Source of the DNA: Gammaproteobacteria bacterium
GTDB lineage: Bacteria; Pseudomonadota; Gammaproteobacteria; Poriferisulfidales; Poriferisulfidaceae
NCBI GenBank assembly: GCA_007571105.1
Contig: RKRZ01000100.1
Location: forward strand, 1-9,253
Reading direction: 5' to 3'
Length of the DNA stretch: 9,253 nt
Positions within the stretch are counted from its first letter, which is position 1. Each line of letters begins with the position of its first letter. Made by a program: the position numbers and the translations under genes. Below the pieces are notes generated by a model. That model ran no database searches, had not been told where the DNA came from, and saw only the letters and a list, made by a program, of their open reading frames with translations. This document shows, piece after piece, positions 6,917-9,253 of the stretch.

Positions 6917-7995
6917 AACGAATTTGGCTGATTGCAGGCGTGCTGCCGCTGCTTGCCGGTTGTGGCGACGAGCCCCTGACCATTGAGGAATTGGTGGATG
7001 ATGCGGCCGATCTTCTGGAAAGCGAGATATTCACGGGAGAGGAAGAGTACACCGCAAGCGGTTCGGTGGAGGCATTGAAAGTGCCGCCGGAGATGAGCCC
7101 GCCGGACACCAGCCAGAAACTGATCATCCCGGATTTGGGAGTGAGTGCCAGGTCGACGGGACGCGGCACCCAAGCGGCCGTGCTGCCGGAATTTCTGGAA
7201 ATGAAAGTGCGTCGGGAAGGAACGGTGCGCTGGCTGGAAATTGGCGCCGCCCCGGTTGCCGTGTGGCCGCATTTGCGTGAGTTTTGGGAGCAACAGGGAT
7301 TTGAGTTGGTGTTGGAGCAGCCGACGCTCGGCATTCTGGAGACTGAATGGCGCAACGTGGTGCAAAGCGTGGGAGAGGAGGACTCACACCGGCACTTCAC
7401 CGCGAAGCGCGAAAAATTCCGCGCCCGCATGGAGCGGGAGCCGAGCGGCTACGCCAACCTTTTTGTGGCGCGCCAGAGTATGGAGGTGGCGGGCTTGAAT
7501 GCGGAGAAGAAAGTGGTCTGGAAAACTTCAGTGCCGGACCCGAATAAGGAAGCCGAGATGTTGGTGCGCATCATGGAACATCTAGGGGTTTCGCGCATGG
7601 AAGGGGTAGCGACCTTGGAAGAAGAGGAAGTGGTCGGGACGGTACAACTGGACATTGAAAACATTGGCGGCGTGCCGGTGCTGGTGGTGGAAGATGATTT
7701 CAGCAGTGTGTGGCGCCAGGTTGGCGCGGCGCTGGAGCGTTCGGGGTTGTATTTGATTGACTCGGATCGCACGACCGGAACGCTGGTATTTCGCTATCGG
7801 GGACGCGCAGTGGAAGAGCAGGGAGGAATTCTCCTGGAGATTCATCTGCTGCAGCGTGGCAAGGAAGCCACCATGGTGACGGCGCACCATCACAAGAAAT
7901 CCGGGCCGCTGTCACGGGAGATTACACGTGAGGTACTGCGCCACGTGGTGGCGGCATACACGCTAACGCCGCGGACAGCAGCGAAAGAAAGTTAA
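6913..7995 (+). CDS. bamC: Outer membrane protein assembly factor BamC (NlpB lipoprotein)
   Basis: A lipoprotein subunit of the Bam complex that folds beta-barrel proteins into the outer membrane; in E. coli it binds BamD. The protein is 360 residues (E. coli 344). It starts with a short lipoprotein signal peptide, MKRIWLIAGVLPLLAGC, with lipobox LAGC (14-17); Cys17 would be lipidated. Residues 18-95 are polar and low in structure, like the BamD-binding N-terminal region, and contain LKVPPEM (55-61). Two helix-grip domains follow, at about 101-232 (with LGILETEW, 139-146) and about 253-350. The identity rests on these features and on the position directly after dapA, which is conserved in gammaproteobacteria; the sequence itself is quite divergent. 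The start overlaps the dapA stop in ATGA, with GGAAG upstream, so it is translationally coupled. Confidence 0.88.
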   Translation: MKRIWLIAGVLPLLAGCGDEPLTIEELVDDAADLLESEIFTGEEEYTASGSVEALKVPPEMSPPDTSQKLIIPDLGVSARSTGRGTQAAVLPEFLEMKVRREGTVRWLEIGAAPVAVWPHLREFWEQQGFELVLEQPTLGILETEWRNVVQSVGEEDSHRHFTAKREKFRARMEREPSGYANLFVARQSMEVAGLNAEKKVVWKTSVPDPNKEAEMLVRIMEHLGVSRMEGVATLEEEEVVGTVQLDIENIGGVPVLVVEDDFSSVWRQVGAALERSGLYLIDSDRTTGTLVFRYRGRAVEEQGGILLEIHLLQRGKEATMVTAHHHKKSGPLSREITREVLRHVVAAYTLTPRTAAKES

Positions 7996-8002
7996 TAGAA
8001 CT

Positions 8003-8028
8003 AAAACACGTGCCTTGGCCGGCGCGTG
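8003..8028 (-). terminator. Predicted intrinsic terminator of folE2
   Basis: CACGTGCC (8007-8014) pairs with GGCGCGTG (8021-8028) in an 8-bp stem with one G-U pair and the 6-base loop TTGGCC. On the minus strand the hairpin is followed by TTTT (complement of 8003-8006), which suits a terminator for folE2 22 or more bases past its stop. In the + direction no T-run follows the stem, so bamC transcripts may end here only weakly. Confidence 0.55.
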
Positions 8029-8031
8029 GTG

Positions 8032-8925
8032 TCAATCGTCTTCGTAATTGCGCGCCATGGTGGCAGATTGCATCTGCGACATGGCGAGGTAGGTGATGTT
8101 GTCCCGGCGCATGACGACATCCCGTGACTTGTCCTTTTCAATACAGGCGTATGCGGAGTGATTGTGGATGGACTCGAAGTTTTCGGACTCCACCCGATAG
8201 GTCCGAATGCGGTCGTCTTCATTCAGTTGCATGGCGATATCCCGCACCATGTCTTCGACAAATTTGGGGTTGTCGTAGGCGCGCTCGGTGACATATTTTT
8301 CGTCTCCGCGTTTGAGCAGGCCATACAATTCACAAGAAGCGCTCTTCTCTGCCATTTCAATTAACTCTTCGACCCAGACCGGCTTGACCATGCTGGCCGT
8401 CAGCGTGATATGCGAACGCTGATTGTGGGCGCCATAGTTCGAGATGCTTTTGGAGCAGGGGCACAGGCTGGTGACCGGCACGGTTACGCTGACTTCCAGC
8501 CGGCTTCGGTTTTGATCGAGATGGCCATGCAGACGAACCTGATAATCCAGATAACTGCGAACCCTGGAAACCGGCGCCGTCTTTGGCATGAAGAAGGGGA
8601 AATTCAATTCGATGTATCCCTGTTCTGCATTCAGCCGCGAAGTCATGGTTTGCAGCAAGGCATGGACGCTTTGCAATGAAATGGCTTTGTCCTGGTCCTC
8701 CAGGATTTCCACGAAGCGCGACATATGAGTGCCTTTGACGCTCGGCGGCAGGTTCACCGTCATGGTGATTTGAGCGACAGTAGATTGCGCTTCGCCGCTG
8801 CGGTCGACGAAGCGAATGGGGTGCAGAATATCCTTGATGCCGACCTTGTTGATGGGAATGGCTCGCGTATCCGCAGACGCTTGTTCGTCCGGGAGATTAG
8901 CGGGAGCTGGATTGGGGTAGGCCAT
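8032..8925 (-). CDS. folE2: GTP cyclohydrolase IB (FolE2, COG1469)
   Basis: Converts GTP to 7,8-dihydroneopterin triphosphate, the entry step to folate and, in many bacteria, queuosine. The product is 297 residues. Signature segments are IPINKVGIKDILHP (23-36), KGTHMSRFVEIL (64-75), SLCPCSKSISNYGAHNQRS (153-171) and FESIHNHSAYA (250-260). Metal ligands inferred by spacing from the Neisseria gonorrhoeae enzyme are Cys155, His167, Glu209 and His254; all four are present. FolE2 can work with metals other than zinc and often replaces zinc-dependent FolE when zinc is scarce, usually under Zur control. I see no clear Zur box upstream, so regulation may differ here. The ATG at 8925 has no Shine-Dalgarno sequence. 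It lies inside the left arm of a long palindrome, and an out-of-frame ATG sits 16 bases upstream. Confidence 0.96.
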   Translation of the reverse strand: MAYPNPAPANLPDEQASADTRAIPINKVGIKDILHPIRFVDRSGEAQSTVAQITMTVNLPPSVKGTHMSRFVEILEDQDKAISLQSVHALLQTMTSRLNAEQGYIELNFPFFMPKTAPVSRVRSYLDYQVRLHGHLDQNRSRLEVSVTVPVTSLCPCSKSISNYGAHNQRSHITLTASMVKPVWVEELIEMAEKSASCELYGLLKRGDEKYVTERAYDNPKFVEDMVRDIAMQLNEDDRIRTYRVESENFESIHNHSAYACIEKDKSRDVVMRRDNITYLAMSQMQSATMARNYEDD

Positions 8926-8938
8926 CAGGTCGTTGATT

Positions 8939-8989
8939 CATTATCCATTTGCACGGCATCATCTTACTCTATTCGCTGTTCGGCACATT
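8939..8989 (-). promoter_or_regulatory. Candidate folE2 promoter and leader elements
   Basis: On the minus strand TAAGAT (complement of 8961-8966) is a possible -10 element 36 bases before the folE2 ATG. The mirror position in the other arm (9176-9181) is TAGAAT, a better match. Neither copy has a recognisable -35 at 17 bp (AATGTG and AATGCG), so an activator might be needed, or the true promoter lies nearer the palindrome centre. Low certainty. Confidence 0.25.
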
Positions 8990-9001
8990 TTTGATGCCGT
9001 G
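8952..9001. repeat. 10-bp perfect inverted repeat inside the left arm
   Basis: CACGGCATCA (8952-8961) is the exact reverse complement of TGATGCCGTG (8992-9001), with 30 bases between. In the right arm the matching sites are CACGGTATCA (9141-9150) and TGATTGTGTG (9181-9190), where 8 of 10 positions can still pair in RNA, one of them G-U. The stem could be an RNA hairpin in the leader or a pair of operator half-sites, since one half touches the candidate -10 element. Confidence 0.6.
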
Positions 9002-9058
9002 AAATAGGGCTTTTTTTGTTGCGATTCGGATGCCTGGAGGTTGTCATCAGCAGCTCCT

Positions 9059-9084
9059 ATAGAACCGCATATGACGGTTCTGTA
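9059..9084. repeat. Hairpin at the centre of the palindrome
   Basis: AGAACCG (9061-9067) pairs with CGGTTCT (9075-9081) around the 7-base loop CATATGA. A few further pairs, one of them G-T, extend the stem to about 10 bp. This is the symmetry centre of the whole palindrome. No T-run follows on either strand, so it does not look like a terminator. Confidence 0.7.
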
Positions 9085-9216
9085 TGTACCGCTGTTGTCA
9101 ACCGTCAGGCATACGAATCGCAGCAAAAAAGGCACTATTTCACGGTATCAAAAATGCGCAGAAGAACGAATCGAGTAGAATGATTGTGTGCAAACGGGTA
9201 ATGAATCAACTACCTG

Positions 9217-9253
9217 ATGGCCAAATCCACTGCAGCTTCAGCCTCTCCTCTAG
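9217..9253 (+). CDS. Start of a divergent gene, cut by the window edge
   Basis: An ATG at 9217 opens 12 codons (MAKSTAASASPL) that run to the end of the window. Support for a real start is that this ATG and its 5' flank mirror the folE2 start exactly: both sit at the same place in the palindrome and both continue with GCC. Beyond codon 2 the two genes share nothing. An alternative start is the ATG at 9201 in another frame (MNQLPDGQIH). The Ala/Ser-rich start gives no hint of function, and too little is visible to name a family. Confidence 0.45.
   Translation, partial: MAKSTAASASPL

Larger units (their letters stand above)
8920..9222. repeat. Imperfect palindrome of about 303 bp spanning the folE2 / divergent-gene intergenic region
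   Basis: The minus-strand leader of folE2 and the plus-strand leader of the next gene are copies of each other. Bases 8920-9043 and the reverse complement of 9099-9222 align without gaps over 124 bp with 104 identities (hand count). The symmetry continues more weakly to the centre at base 9071. The best conserved blocks are the start region, AATGAATCAAC-ACCTGATGGCC with one variable base, and the inner blocks CTATTTCACGG and ATCAAAAATG, plus CGAATCGCA. Both arms end at ATGGCC, that is, start codon plus second codon of the two genes. No target-site duplication is evident at the ends. The region is richer in A+T than the genes and holds no credible gene of its own. Confidence 0.92.

Noticed and set aside
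8920..9222. Palindrome as an assembly or amplification chimera
   Set aside because: A chimera would have nearly identical arms; these differ at about one base in six, and different genes follow on each side.
8920..9222. Palindrome as an insertion sequence remnant
   Set aside because: There is no transposase fragment and no direct repeat at the two ends, although a foldback element cannot be excluded without a genome-wide search.

Overview
The window looks like chromosomal core sequence from a gammaproteobacterium. It carries dapA followed at once by bamC, a lipoprotein gene of the Bam complex found mainly in this class, with a bcp-type peroxiredoxin and a PerM-family permease close by, as in the E. 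coli dapA neighbourhood. Gene density is high, with overlapping stops and starts and few long gaps. Genus cannot be told from the sequence. I see no mobile-element genes, CRISPR array, tRNA or rRNA.

Layout: (1) 3-1667, the 3' part of clpB (disaggregase) on +, interrupted by an in-frame TAA at 162-164 where the family has a tyrosine. (2) 1654-3369, proS (prolyl-tRNA synthetase) on -, convergent with clpB and overlapping its end by 14 bp. (3) 3465-4370, a LysR-type regulator on +, divergent from proS, overlapped by one base with (4) 4370-5431, a PerM/AI-2E family membrane protein. (5) 5435-5917, a Bcp peroxiredoxin on -, convergent with perM across 3 bp. (6) 6032-6916 dapA and (7) 6913-7995 bamC on +, overlapping by 4 bp and divergent from bcp. 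(8) 8032-8925, folE2 (GTP cyclohydrolase IB) on -. (9) 9217 to the edge, the start of a divergent gene that runs out of the window.

Functionally these are housekeeping genes: protein quality control (ClpB), translation (ProS), peroxide defence (Bcp), lysine and peptidoglycan precursor synthesis (DapA), outer-membrane assembly (BamC) and pterin synthesis (FolE2). The bcp and dapA genes appear to be driven by mirror-image extended -10 promoters that share a palindromic -35 region.

The most unusual structure is the region between folE2 and the last gene. Bases 8920-9222 form one imperfect palindrome about 303 bp long, centred on base 9071. The two outer 124-bp segments match at 104 positions by hand count. 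The palindrome takes in the start codon of each divergent gene and stops in codon 2 to 3, so both genes carry diverged copies of the same leader. About 16% divergence between the arms argues against an assembly artefact and fits an old inverted duplication, possibly one kept for regulation. The second point to check is the internal stop in clpB.
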